In this document: piece after piece, positions 42,923 through 52,189 of the stretch | Layout: every line of letters begins with the position of its first letter | Numbering within the stretch: the first letter of the stretch is position 1 | Source: JADLHS01 sp044225555 | GTDB taxonomy: Bacteria; Verrucomicrobiota; Verrucomicrobiia; Limisphaerales; JADLHS01 | Direction: 5' to 3' | NCBI GenBank assembly: GCA_044225555.1 | Contig: JBGAIM010000005.1 | Location: 186,001 to 250,000 of the forward strand | Length of the DNA: 64,000 nucleotides | Translations under genes and position numbers: made by a program | The notes under the pieces: generated by a model | The model's database searches: none | Told to the model about the DNA's origin: nothing | What the model saw: only the letters and a program-made list of their open reading frames with translations

Positions 42923-45900
42923 ATGAAAACTACAAAACTTCTTCTCGTGAGCCAGTATTGCCTTCGGGTTGTTTTACTGATGCTCATCCAATGCTTCACC
43001 GGCGGTTCCGTTGCTCACGCCACCACCCCGGTGGTGACCAAGGTGCGCGTAACTCAGCGGCCCGGCACCAAGTTCGTGGACATTCATTACGACGTGACGG
43101 GCGCGACGAATGATCGCGTCCAGGTGAGTGTGGCGGTTTCCACCAACGGCGGGCTCAACTACTCTCTGCCCGCCACCAGTTTCAGCGGGGCGGGCTATGG
43201 CAACGGTGTGGTGCCGGGGAGCAACCAGCACATCGTCTGGGACGCCGGGGCTGACTGGAATGGCAATCACTCCGCCAATGTCAGTTTTCGCGTCACGGCC
43301 AGTGACAACAGCGCACCGTCGGCCATGGCCTTCATCCCCGCCGGGTGGTTTCAAATGGGCGACACCTTCAACGACTTTCCAGTTCAGTGGAATTGGGGCG
43401 TGAATCCGGAAGTGCCGGCGCACAACGTTTATGTCAGCCCGTTTTACCTGGAGCAGTACGAGGTCACCAAGGCGCTGTGGGATGAAGTTCACGATTGGGC
43501 GACGAACCACGGTTACAGTTTCGAGTATGAGGACGATACCAATTCCATCGTTGCGGCCCGCGCGCCGAACCATCCCATCACGGGAGTCAGCTGGTTGGGG
43601 GCGGTGAAGTGGTGCAATGCGCGGAGCGAAATGGCGGGGCAGACTCCGGCTTACTACACGAACGAAGAGCACACGGTGGTGTATCGCAGCGGAGACGTCG
43701 AACTCCAGAAGGCTTTCGTCGATTGGTACGCCGGCTATCGCTTGCCAACCGAGGCGGAGTGGGAGAAAGCTGCGCGGGGTGGTGTCAACGGGCGCCGTTT
43801 CGCGTGGTCGGACACGGATACGATCGACCACACCCGGGCGAATTATGTCTCCGCCACCAATAGCTGGAACTACGACGCGAGCCAGACACCGGGCTATCAT
43901 CCTGAGGGATGGAATGGCGAAACCAATACCTGGCCTGGCACAACTCCAACCGGGCATTTTGCGCCGAATGGCTATGGCTTGTACGACATGACAGGCAACG
44001 TCCGGGAGTGGTGCTGGAATTGGTCGCCTTTTGGCTTCGGTGAAGCAATCCCCTACGGTAATTCTCGGGAAACTGATCCCCGGGGACCTGATTCAGGCTT
44101 TGGCCTACCCTATGCCCGCGCCGTGCGCGGCGGTTCGTGGATATACGAGGCGCTTTATGCTCGGTGTGCCTACCGCGATGGCAGTGACCAACGCTACGGA
44201 GGCTACGACATCGGTTTCCGCTGTCTCCTGCCGGGTGGCCTGCCAAACTCCAAAGTGACGGCAGTGGATACGCGCGATCTGCTGGTCACTGTGTCCGGTC
44301 GGGTGCGTTCAGCGCAGACGGAACTGCCATTGGCCAACGCTCAGGTTACTCTCGGTGGTCGAAGTGTGCTCACCGGCCCGGACGGCTTGTTTAGCATTCC
44401 TGACGTTACCCTCTCAGATGGGAACACGCTTTCCATCCATTCGCCCGGCTTCAGCACCGTCTCGCAGATCGCCCCGGTCCCGGTCGGTAGCGTCCAGATG
44501 AACCTGCAGGACACCCAGCTCAAATTGGCCATCGTCTCGAACCGGCCGGTAGTGACGGATCTCGTCGCCGCATACGACGGCATATTCATTTCCGGCGTTT
44601 CGTTTCGCAACCAGTACGGCGCGCTCGTGGATTGGAACGGATTCACCCCGGACCGCGTGGAGTATTATATCAATAACACCAACTCACCTCCTTTTCGCAC
44701 GGTTGCGTGGTCATCCGGAATGGCGCCGATGGACTTCGAGATGAGCCAAAGCTTTTCGGGCAGCTACACGCCTGGTGCCAACAGAATTCTGGCGGTGGCG
44801 ATTGGCCAACTAGGACAGAGATCGTCGCCATACACCCGGGCGATCGTGATGATTCCACCTCCACAGGGATTGAAGTTGATCCCGCTCGAATGGGATCCAC
44901 TGTTCGATGGTGGGTGGTATGATCCTTCAGTCCTTCGCTTCCGAGTCGAGATTCCTCCCCAAGGTCTCTTCGCCGGGATGGGCATGCCGATGCCATTGCT
45001 AAACACACTGGGGCTAAATCTGTCAGGAGAGTACAAACTGACCTATTCGCTCGCCACCGGTTCCTGGGAGATTGGGCCGGAAGCGCCGGCCCCGGCTGGG
45101 ACGAGAAGATTGCGGCCAGCTAGTTTCGATTGGGCCTTATGGAGTTCGCCGATTTCTGGAGCCGCGATCGCGTCAGGCGTTGCCAGTCCACAGAGGGGAT
45201 TCGAGTTGGACCAGACGTACGTGATCCTTTCACTCGCGGGTCAGAAGCACATTTTCAGCATCCACTTCACGGACTGGATACCAGGCGGGGCGGCGGTGAA
45301 TGATGCACTGGACGCGTTCAAGGACGTGGGCTTGGATTTGAACAACGTGCAACGGATAGACATCAACGGACTGTTCAAACTCAACGCGGACCTGATGTGG
45401 AGTTGCCGGAGTGGGTCCTTCACGGAGGCGGTAGTGACCCCAAGTGGTGGGGTGCAGGCGGTCTATGGCCCGGATTTTTGGCTGGCATCGCTCGAAGCGG
45501 ATGTGACCGGCTGGCTGAACTTTCCCGTCCGCGTAACTTCGCCGCAGGCTTGGAAGGTGACGGGCGAGGTGTCATTCGGTTTGTCCATCTACGTCTGGCA
45601 ACTTGTGGACGACAGTTGGCGATGGGTTCTGCTCTCGGGTGATATCGCCAGTTCGGGCAACTGGGACTTAGCGCAGACCATTCGCGTGCCGGTCGTCGGC
45701 GCGGATGGCACGCCGGGGATGCTTGAAGGGGTGCTACTGGCGGCGAAGAAGCAGAATTACCCGCGCCCCATGGAGCGCGATTACCTGAACGCTGGTCTCG
45801 CCGAGTTCGTCGCCTGGGATGCGGCGGCGGAGCGTCCGGCATCGGCAACCTTGGCATCAGTGCTGGAGGACTTCCGGCAAATCAGTCGCGCACCGGTCAA

Positions 45901-48253
45901 GGGATCGGTCGGGTGGAAGTCCCCGGTACGCGTGGAGTGCGACGGACCTTGGCCCGAACCTCAATTTGACGGCCCCTTGGGCGAGACCAACCAGGTTGAC
46001 CTGACTTTGTTGCAGAATGTTTTTCCTCGTTCGTCCCCGGCCATGGCGGCACACGGGCAGGAACTGATGCTGCTGTTTGTGACGGATAGCGGCGCAGCGA
46101 ACAGCAGCCAGTTCACCGACATTGGCTGGACCCATTGGGACGGCACGAACTGGAGTGTGCCGGTCGCCATTCGCACGAATGTTCAGGGAGAGTTTTCACC
46201 CCAGGTGAAGTATGACGGAAATGGCGATGCGATTGCGGTTTGGCAGCGGATTGCCGACCCGGATTTCACGAATGTCAGCCTGACCGCCGAAGCTTCCCTG
46301 ATGGAAATCGTCTGGTCGCGTTGGAGTGCTACAAACGGTACATGGTCAGATCCCGTTGCGCTCACTGAAAACGATCATCTGGATAACTTGCCGATGCTAT
46401 GCGGGCCGATGGCCAATGGCAACGTCCTGCTCGTCTGGACAGAGAACCAGGCGAACCTGCTTCTGGGCACAAACGGACCGGGTGCGGACACCGTGTGGTG
46501 GTGCGAGTGGAACGCCGCCGCGCGGAGTTGGAGCGCGCCGCAGATACTGGCAGACGGACTGACCTATCGGCTGTCCCAATCGCTGGCCGGCGCCGGCCAG
46601 ACTGCGGTTTACGCTTGGAGTCAGGACTTGGATGGCTTGATCGCCAATGACACGGATCAGGAGGTGTTCTATGCCATCTGCACCAATGGTTCGTGGGGCG
46701 CGCCGGTCCAGTTCACTCCAACCGGGGTAGCGAACAAAAACGTGCGCGCGGCAATCTCAGCGACCGGCGATATTTACCTGCTCTGGGAGAGTGATCTAAA
46801 TTTGGTTATGAATTGCAATTTCTCCGGCACGAACCGACTGGTGCGCTCCGCTGCGCGAACTGTCGGTTTTGCCGACTACGCCCTGACACTCGGCCCGGCG
46901 GCGAACCTGGTGCTGCTTTGGCAGGGGATGAGCACGAACGGGTCGGACACCTATTTCGCCGTGTACGATCCGGTCGCCGACACTTGGGGCAAAGACGATC
47001 GGCTCTGTCAGGACCCAGCGCTGGAGCGGTCGGTGTTCCCCGTGTGGGACGATGTGGGCAACCTGACCTTGGCCTATAGCAAGGTCCAGTTGATCCACAC
47101 CAACAAGACGATTGAGTTGGAGGGCGGCGGCCAGATCACGCTCACCAATGTCCCGGAGTGGGGGCGTGTGGATTTGGTGGTCACCAAGCGCGCGTTGGTC
47201 AAGGACCTCGCCATCGAACCGGGTGACTTCGTGGTGACGGGGGTGAACTATCTGCCGGGCGACCCGCTCGATTTGATGGCGGTTGTACATAATCGCGGCA
47301 ACGTGGCCATGAGCAACGTGGTGGTGAGTTTCTACAACGGCAATCCGGATGCCGGAGGATTATTGCTGACGAACGTAATCATCCCCGGCTGGTTCGAGGG
47401 CGGCGCCACGAATACCGCCACCGCGATGTGGCAGGTGCCCGAGCCCGCCTCGCCGCATGTTCTTTACGCGGTGGTGAATCACGAGGGACGCGCGAGCGAG
47501 TTCAACGAAGCGAACAACGCCCAGTCCGTGAGCATAGGAGGAACGGACTTGATGACGACGCTGGTCTCGTATCAGGCGGAAACGAATGGCGCGGTTCGCG
47601 TGCTGTCTCAAGTCCGCAATCTCGGTGCACCCAAGGCCACCAATTCCGTTCTGGCCATCCGTCGTGAGGGTCAAACAAACACGCCACTGGCCACGGTCGC
47701 TGTGCCAGCGCTCGAGCCCGGGCAATTGGCGCAGGTTGCGTTGGATTTGCCGGTGGGCACGCAGCCGGAAGGCTCGGCCATTTATCGGCTCTTTGGTGAC
47801 GACACGCACCGCAACAACGACGCCAACCCCGCCAACAACACGGTGGCATTTGTCGTGAACCTAAGTCTCGATGCCGATGGCGACGGCATGCCGGACTGGT
47901 ATGAAAACCTGTATCCGTTCCTGAATCCCAACAATGCGGCGGATGCCCAGCAGGATTACGATGGCGACGGGTTGAGCAACTTGGCCGAGTACCTTGCCGG
48001 GACGGCTTCGGACAACCCGCAGTCGTATTTGCACCTCACATCCATTTTGGTGGGTGGTGCCAGTGGGGTGCAGATTACCTGGGGTTCAGCTACGAACAAA
48101 TTCTACACCGTGCAACGCACGCCGGTGCTGGGCAGGGGCAATGTCTTTACCAACCTCGCGGAGCATCTGCCCGCCACGCCGCCGGAGAATGTTTATCGGG
48201 ACCAGACCGCCACCAACGCGTCGGCGTTTTTCTACCGGGTGCTGGTCGAGTAA
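42923..48253 (+). CDS. Giant secreted protein with FGE-sulfatase (SUMF1), CARDB and Ca-binding modules
   Basis: A 1776-residue exported protein. In order: signal peptide; a beta domain (about 35-130; VQVSVAVSTNGGLNY); a formylglycine-generating-enzyme-like domain (about 135-435) with AFIPAGWFQMGD, PVTGVSW-type HPITGVSWLGAVKWCNA, YRLPTEAEWEKAARGG, GLYDMTGNVREWCW and RAVRGGSW ... GFRC; a carboxypeptidase-regulatory-like module (about 455-530); a long unassigned region; propeller-like repeats (about 1050-1370; WTHWDGTNWSVPV, VWSRWSATNGTWSDPVAL); CARDB modules (about 1430-1640; LMAVVHNRGNVAMSNVVV); and a thrombospondin-3/EF-like pair DADGDGMPDWYE ... DYDGDGLSNLAEYL (about 1650-1695). Of the two FGE active-site cysteines only RCAYR is apparent, so the domain is probably structural. 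Confidence 0.9.
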   Translation: MKTTKLLLVSQYCLRVVLLMLIQCFTGGSVAHATTPVVTKVRVTQRPGTKFVDIHYDVTGATNDRVQVSVAVSTNGGLNYSLPATSFSGAGYGNGVVPGSNQHIVWDAGADWNGNHSANVSFRVTASDNSAPSAMAFIPAGWFQMGDTFNDFPVQWNWGVNPEVPAHNVYVSPFYLEQYEVTKALWDEVHDWATNHGYSFEYEDDTNSIVAARAPNHPITGVSWLGAVKWCNARSEMAGQTPAYYTNEEHTVVYRSGDVELQKAFVDWYAGYRLPTEAEWEKAARGGVNGRRFAWSDTDTIDHTRANYVSATNSWNYDASQTPGYHPEGWNGETNTWPGTTPTGHFAPNGYGLYDMTGNVREWCWNWSPFGFGEAIPYGNSRETDPRGPDSGFGLPYARAVRGGSWIYEALYARCAYRDGSDQRYGGYDIGFRCLLPGGLPNSKVTAVDTRDLLVTVSGRVRSAQTELPLANAQVTLGGRSVLTGPDGLFSIPDVTLSDGNTLSIHSPGFSTVSQIAPVPVGSVQMNLQDTQLKLAIVSNRPVVTDLVAAYDGIFISGVSFRNQYGALVDWNGFTPDRVEYYINNTNSPPFRTVAWSSGMAPMDFEMSQSFSGSYTPGANRILAVAIGQLGQRSSPYTRAIVMIPPPQGLKLIPLEWDPLFDGGWYDPSVLRFRVEIPPQGLFAGMGMPMPLLNTLGLNLSGEYKLTYSLATGSWEIGPEAPAPAGTRRLRPASFDWALWSSPISGAAIASGVASPQRGFELDQTYVILSLAGQKHIFSIHFTDWIPGGAAVNDALDAFKDVGLDLNNVQRIDINGLFKLNADLMWSCRSGSFTEAVVTPSGGVQAVYGPDFWLASLEADVTGWLNFPVRVTSPQAWKVTGEVSFGLSIYVWQLVDDSWRWVLLSGDIASSGNWDLAQTIRVPVVGADGTPGMLEGVLLAAKKQNYPRPMERDYLNAGLAEFVAWDAAAERPASATLASVLEDFRQISRAPVKGSVGWKSPVRVECDGPWPEPQFDGPLGETNQVDLTLLQNVFPRSSPAMAAHGQELMLLFVTDSGAANSSQFTDIGWTHWDGTNWSVPVAIRTNVQGEFSPQVKYDGNGDAIAVWQRIADPDFTNVSLTAEASLMEIVWSRWSATNGTWSDPVALTENDHLDNLPMLCGPMANGNVLLVWTENQANLLLGTNGPGADTVWWCEWNAAARSWSAPQILADGLTYRLSQSLAGAGQTAVYAWSQDLDGLIANDTDQEVFYAICTNGSWGAPVQFTPTGVANKNVRAAISATGDIYLLWESDLNLVMNCNFSGTNRLVRSAARTVGFADYALTLGPAANLVLLWQGMSTNGSDTYFAVYDPVADTWGKDDRLCQDPALERSVFPVWDDVGNLTLAYSKVQLIHTNKTIELEGGGQITLTNVPEWGRVDLVVTKRALVKDLAIEPGDFVVTGVNYLPGDPLDLMAVVHNRGNVAMSNVVVSFYNGNPDAGGLLLTNVIIPGWFEGGATNTATAMWQVPEPASPHVLYAVVNHEGRASEFNEANNAQSVSIGGTDLMTTLVSYQAETNGAVRVLSQVRNLGAPKATNSVLAIRREGQTNTPLATVAVPALEPGQLAQVALDLPVGTQPEGSAIYRLFGDDTHRNNDANPANNTVAFVVNLSLDADGDGMPDWYENLYPFLNPNNAADAQQDYDGDGLSNLAEYLAGTASDNPQSYLHLTSILVGGASGVQITWGSATNKFYTVQRTPVLGRGNVFTNLAEHLPATPPENVYRDQTATNASAFFYRVLVE

Positions 48254-48301
48254 AGGATCCTACCAGTGTCATCGCCTTGGAGATTCAAGGCTGATTCGGG
48301 A

Positions 48302-48583
48302 TTATCGCGGGTTGAGTTGTTCGTTCGCCGAGCCATTGTCAAAGTAAGCTTCCACGGCTTTGATGGCCTCGTGTTCGTCGTCGCCGGAGGCTTCGATATC
48401 GAGGGGCGAGCCGAGCGAGGCGCACAGGATCATGACGCTCATGATGCTGCGGGCGTCGGCGACCTGCGAACCCACCCGGAGCAGAATGCGCGAATGAAAT
48501 TGCCGGGCCAGCCGGACGAGTTGGGCGGCGGCCCGCAGGTGCAAACCTCTCTCCCACCGAATCGTGATGCGTGTTGCTTTCAT
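48302..48583 (-). CDS. HPr-like phosphocarrier protein
   Basis: A 93-residue HPr-fold protein. His15 lies in GLHLRAAAQL (canonical GLHARPAA) and Ser46 in DARSIMSVMIL, so both the PEP-dependent phosphorylation site and the HprK regulatory site are kept at the standard positions. The Pro after the catalytic Arg is Ala here. EASGDDEHEAIKAVEAYF is the normal C-terminal helix. No PTS enzyme I, EII or HprK gene is near, which suggests a regulatory role through HPr kinase, as in other PTS-poor bacteria. A small hairpin (48274-48291) lies downstream, between it and the convergent giant gene. Confidence 0.9.
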   Translation of the reverse strand: MKATRITIRWERGLHLRAAAQLVRLARQFHSRILLRVGSQVADARSIMSVMILCASLGSPLDIEASGDDEHEAIKAVEAYFDNGSANEQLNPR

Positions 48584-48736
48584 GTGTTGCGGTTTTTTCC
48601 TTGAACCATTCGACAGTGATGCCGTCCGTCTGTTCAGCTAGATTTTTCAAACGACCCAACGGCGATGATCCCCAAGAAAACCATCGGCACGAGGTTGCCT
48701 TGGCTAAGGACGGGGATTACGCTCAAAGGCCATCAA

Positions 48737-49885
48737 ATGAAAACACGTTTTGTCTTCCTCGCGCTCGGAGCATTGCTCGTTCATTCGGTACCCGCCCACG
48801 AGCCCGTCACTCGCGCGCGCACGGCGGTGAACATCCCGGATGTGCCCGGGTTCGTTACCCTCAAGTGTGACTTCCATATCCACACCGTTTTTTCCGACGG
48901 CAACGTGTGGCCAACCGTGCGTTCCGAGGAAGCCTGGCGGGAAGGCTTGGATGCCATTGCCATCACCGACCACATTGAATACCAGCCGCACAAGGCCGAT
49001 GTTTCCACCAATCACAATCGGTCTTATGAAATCGCGCGCGGCACCGGCAACGACCTTGACGTGATTGTCATCAAAGGTTCGGAGATCACGCGCAAGATGC
49101 CGCCGGGTCACATGAATGCCATCTTCCTCACGAACTCGATGCCGCTGGCCACGGACAAGTGGGAGGATGCCGCCGCCGCCGCGCGCGCGCAGGGTGCCTT
49201 CATTTTCTGGAATCATCCCGGCTGGGAGTCACAGACCACGAACGGGCTGGTGATCTGGTATCCCGAACACACGGCGTTGCTCGAGCGGGATCAGTTGCAC
49301 GGCATCGAGGTGGTCAATGGGCGCGACTACTATCCCGAGGCGCATCGCTGGGCCATCGAGAAGAAGCTCGCCATGTTGAGCAACTCGGACATTCACGCGC
49401 CGTTGAATCTCGACTATCACGTTCACGAAGGCGATCACCGCCCATTGACACTGGTGTTCGCCAGGGAACGTTCAGCGGCTGCCATCAAGGAGGCGTTGTT
49501 TGCCCGGCGCACCGCGGTTTACTCCGGCGAGAAGCTGATCGGGGATGAACAGTATCTAAAACCGATTTTCGAGCGCTCGATCCGGTTCAACAAAACCAGC
49601 CTGACGCTCAAGGGCAAGGATCGCGAGTATCTCCAAATCAACAACGCGTCGGATCTTACCTATGAGTTGGAACGCGTCGGCGACGTGGAGGAAATGCAGA
49701 CGCCGAAAACGGTGACTCTTGCGGCGGGCAAAACGGTGTTGTTTGAACTGCGCGGCAAGTCCACTACCGCGGATGAAACCAAGCGCTTTACCCTCAGCTA
49801 CCGCGTGAAGAACGTCCTAGTCGGACCGGACGATCCATTGCGTTTTGGCTTTTCGGTGGAAGTTAAGTTCACACCCTCACGCTAG
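48737..49885 (+). CDS. Exported PHP-domain phosphoesterase
   Basis: A 382-residue secreted PHP-family metal-dependent phosphoesterase. The signal peptide (FVFLALGALLVHSVPA) precedes the metal-binding motifs: DFHIHTVFSDG (HxH), AIAITDHIEY (TDH), KGSEIT, FWNHPGWES (NHPG) and NSDIHAPL (SDIH). The C-terminal 100 residues are a beta domain (LQINNASDLTYELERV). Extracytoplasmic PHP proteins of this type occur in Bacteroidetes and Verrucomicrobia; the substrate is unknown (possibly a phosphodiester or phosphosugar). ATG 48737 was chosen because it begins the signal peptide. It is divergent from HPr. Confidence 0.9.
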   Translation: MKTRFVFLALGALLVHSVPAHEPVTRARTAVNIPDVPGFVTLKCDFHIHTVFSDGNVWPTVRSEEAWREGLDAIAITDHIEYQPHKADVSTNHNRSYEIARGTGNDLDVIVIKGSEITRKMPPGHMNAIFLTNSMPLATDKWEDAAAAARAQGAFIFWNHPGWESQTTNGLVIWYPEHTALLERDQLHGIEVVNGRDYYPEAHRWAIEKKLAMLSNSDIHAPLNLDYHVHEGDHRPLTLVFARERSAAAIKEALFARRTAVYSGEKLIGDEQYLKPIFERSIRFNKTSLTLKGKDREYLQINNASDLTYELERVGDVEEMQTPKTVTLAAGKTVLFELRGKSTTADETKRFTLSYRVKNVLVGPDDPLRFGFSVEVKFTPSR

Positions 49886-49906
49886 ATTAGACCGCGCCTT
49901 CCGGTT

Positions 49907-50857
49907 TTAACTCTTCGGCAATTTGTCGCGGTAACTGGTGGGAGATTCCCCCGCGATGCGACGGAAGACGCGGTTGAAGTGGCTCAAGGATTGGAAGCCG
50001 GCGGCAAACGCGACTTCGCTGATACGCGTGTTTGGATTGAGCAGGAGGTTCTTGGCCTTCTCCACGCGCACGCGGGAGAGATAGTCGGTGAAGTTCAAGC
50101 CCGTGGCCTTCTTGAACATCTTGCAGAAGTAAAACGTGCTCGTGTTCACCGCCTTCGCGACGTCGCCGAGGGAAATTTCCTCCGCCTGATGGTCCTCGAT
50201 GAATTTCTTCGCGCGCGTGATGGCGGGTGGCTCGGAGTTGGCGCGGCTGACGAGCAATTGATTGCTCACCAGCGCGAGGTGTTGGGCGAAGATGGTGAGC
50301 AGGCGCAGCACCGACTCGTATTGCTTGGGCGTGATGACGCGGGTCTGGAAGTAAGCTTCCTCAAGTTTGCGCAAATCCACCTTCCAGCCCCAGTCCACGA
50401 GTTGCGCCGAGACCTTGGCGAACTGGGCGCGCGTCGGTTTCTGGGTGAAGATTTGTCCGGTCTGGAGAAAGCCCAGCACTTCGTCGCCCACAGAGACAGG
50501 CACGCCGGTATCGCACAATCCGGCAAAGCATTTCACCGTGCGTGGACCGCAACCTTCGGCCTCCGCAATCTTCTGTTGCGCCTCGAGGCACGCGGCACAG
50601 GCGCGGTTTTGCTCGGCCATCAGGACGCAAAACGGGTTCTCGCTTTTCTTGCCCTGGTGCGCCCGTTGCCAGGTTTCCACGGGACGCAGACTTAGCGGCA
50701 GGCCGGTGGTCTTGCTGAACGCACGCTCGTAGTCCTGGTAGATCTGCGATTGTGAAAGTGCTTCGATGAATTTTTTATTATCACTCCGGTCCACCCGACC
50801 AGAGTAGTGACGAGCGTGCGCGCGGACAAGCGGCAAAAGATGGTCATGATTCGGCAA
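49907..50857 (-). CDS. AraC-family regulator with PocR sensory domain
   Basis: A 316-residue regulator. The N-terminal PocR domain (about 25-185) has FCVLMAEQNRACAACLEAQQKIAE and KCFAGLCDTGVPVSVGDEVLGFLQTGQIF. Its cysteine set (FCxLM, CAACL, CFAGLCD) is typical of PocR sensors, which bind small molecules or metal/iron-sulfur centres. The C-terminus is a double AraC helix-turn-helix (about 212-312; ISLGDVAKAVNTSTFYFCKMFKKATGLNF ... ISEVAFAAGFQSLSHFNRVFRRIAGESP). It is convergent with the PHP gene and divergent from the universal stress gene by 58 bp, so it may control that pair. GTG 50794 is an alternative start. Confidence 0.92.
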   Translation of the reverse strand: MPNHDHLLPLVRAHARHYSGRVDRSDNKKFIEALSQSQIYQDYERAFSKTTGLPLSLRPVETWQRAHQGKKSENPFCVLMAEQNRACAACLEAQQKIAEAEGCGPRTVKCFAGLCDTGVPVSVGDEVLGFLQTGQIFTQKPTRAQFAKVSAQLVDWGWKVDLRKLEEAYFQTRVITPKQYESVLRLLTIFAQHLALVSNQLLVSRANSEPPAITRAKKFIEDHQAEEISLGDVAKAVNTSTFYFCKMFKKATGLNFTDYLSRVRVEKAKNLLLNPNTRISEVAFAAGFQSLSHFNRVFRRIAGESPTSYRDKLPKS

Positions 50858-50915
50858 CGGAAGCGGAGCAGGGTTTGGGGGTTGGTCCTACCTTGCAAAC
50901 ATCAGCGGAAGTCAA

Positions 50916-51428
50916 ATGAAAGCCATGCTCGCGAAGAAGCCGCACAGTGATGTGCCGGTGGGGCCACGCCCGGAATTGCAACGTATTCTGGTGGCCGTGG
51001 ACTTTTCAGATGACAGCAAAATTGCGCTGGAGTACGCCGGGGTTCTGGCCGGTCGGCTCGGCGCCTCGCTTAGCGTGGTCCACGTGGTCGAGCCGGATCT
51101 CGGCACACCGAACTTTGAAGCGCCGCCGGTGGCCGTGAAGGCTACGGATTCCGAACGGCTGGCGGAAGCGAAGCTGGATCTCAGCGCGCTGGGTGAAAGC
51201 ATGCTCGGCATCTGCCGCGTGGTGGAGACGTCGGTGCGCAGCGGGATCGCTTTCTTCGAAATTGCCGAAGCGGCAAAATCTCTCGGGGCCGATTTCATCG
51301 TGCTGGGCGCGCATGGACTGGCCGGTTCGAGCCCGTCCCTGTTGGGGAGCACGGTGGAAAAGGTGGTACGGCACGCGCCGTGTCCGGTATTGGTGGTGCG
51401 CGGGCCGAATCATGAGTTTGTAATATGA
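50916..51428 (+). CDS. Universal stress protein family
   Basis: A 170-residue UspA-fold protein: ILVAVDFSDDSKIALEYAGVLAGRLGASLSVVHVVEPD at the start, and the ATP-binding motif near the end (GAHGLAGSSPSLLGSTVEKVVRHAPCPVLVV; consensus G-2x-G-9x-G-S/T). A 20-residue N-terminal extension precedes the fold. Its stop overlaps the start of the cyclic-nucleotide-binding gene as ATGA, so the two are coupled. Co-expression suggests a small energy- or stress-sensing module, possibly controlled by the divergent PocR/AraC regulator. Confidence 0.93.
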   Translation: MKAMLAKKPHSDVPVGPRPELQRILVAVDFSDDSKIALEYAGVLAGRLGASLSVVHVVEPDLGTPNFEAPPVAVKATDSERLAEAKLDLSALGESMLGICRVVETSVRSGIAFFEIAEAAKSLGADFIVLGAHGLAGSSPSLLGSTVEKVVRHAPCPVLVVRGPNHEFVI

Positions 51429-51928
51429 CCGCTCCGGCCTCTCAAGCCACGCCTTCGCCCGACGGGCCGGCCAGGAATGAGAGTGCCGCGGAATGGAAAA
51501 CCCACCCGTTTCTTCAGGGCCTCGGCCCGGAACATCTGGCGACGCTTGCGGAGTGCGCCATGCCCACCAACTTCAAGGCGGAACAAATCATTTTCCGCGA
51601 GGGTGAGATGGCCAACCGGTTTTATCTCATCCTGGAAGGCCGCGTGGCTTTGGAGGCGGAAGCGCAAGATCACCCGCCGGTGCCGGTGGATTCGGTTACC
51701 AACGGCGACGTGCTTGGCTGGTCGTGGTTGTTTCCACCCTACACTTGGAATTTTTCCGCCCGGGCGACGGGTCCGGTGCGGGCGGTCTTCTTTTATGGCA
51801 CCTGGTTGCGCGAACGTTGTGCCGCCGAGCCCGCGCTCGGTTACGAATTGATGCGACGCACTGCGGGAGTGGTGATTCGCCGCTTGCAGGCCGCGCGCCA
51901 GGAACTGGTTCGCATTGCCAGCAAGTAA
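51425..51928 (+). CDS. Cyclic nucleotide-binding domain protein without DNA-binding domain
   Basis: A 167-residue protein containing one cNMP-binding beta-barrel: HPFLQGLGPEHLATLAECA, IIFREGEMANRFYLILEGRVAL, GDVLGWSWLFPPYTW. There the phosphate-binding cassette is altered; the usual GELALxxxxxRAATV Arg is followed here by FSARATGPVRAVFF. It ends with the C-helix (RRTAGVVIRRLQAARQELV) and has no HTH. Such stand-alone barrels can act as cAMP-type sensors binding a partner, here probably the coupled universal stress protein. Confidence 0.88.
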   Translation: MTAPASQATPSPDGPARNESAAEWKTHPFLQGLGPEHLATLAECAMPTNFKAEQIIFREGEMANRFYLILEGRVALEAEAQDHPPVPVDSVTNGDVLGWSWLFPPYTWNFSARATGPVRAVFFYGTWLRERCAAEPALGYELMRRTAGVVIRRLQAARQELVRIASK

Positions 51929-51952
51929 GGTGCGATTTGCAGTCAGGCTGGG

Positions 51953-52189
51953 TCAGACCGCACCCGCCAGAAAACCAGCCTCCGGGTAGGAATGCTCGCC
52001 CCACTCCACTTCCGTTTCCGCCGCCTCGAGGAATTGTTCCAAGCAACGGGGCCGGCAAAATTCCAAAGTGCGACCATGCCGTTGGATCCGTGCAAACCAA
52101 AGCCCTCCCGGGAGCAGGCGTCTGCAATGGCAGCACCGGGCCTCAATCTCATTGGCGACGGAGTCGTTCATCACTACCTGCTCAGCCAT
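51953..52189 (-). CDS. Small zinc-ribbon-like protein overlapping the nine-heme cytochrome gene
   Basis: A 78-residue protein with two cysteine pairs, CCHCRRLL (about 19-22) and EFCRPRCLEQF (about 42-48), which fit a treble-clef/TRASH-like zinc site. The rest is acidic (LEAAETEVEWGEHSYPEAG). Its ATG overlaps the end of the cytochrome gene by 8 bp, so it is coupled to it. A role in metal or heme handling for the cytochrome is possible but not shown. It ends 24 bp from the convergent cyclic-nucleotide-binding gene. Confidence 0.6.
   Translation of the reverse strand: MAEQVVMNDSVANEIEARCCHCRRLLPGGLWFARIQRHGRTLEFCRPRCLEQFLEAAETEVEWGEHSYPEAGFLAGAV

Noticed and set aside
42923..48253. Catalytic sulfatase-modifying enzyme
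   Set aside because: The full active-site cysteine pair is not apparent, and no sulfatase gene lies in the window.
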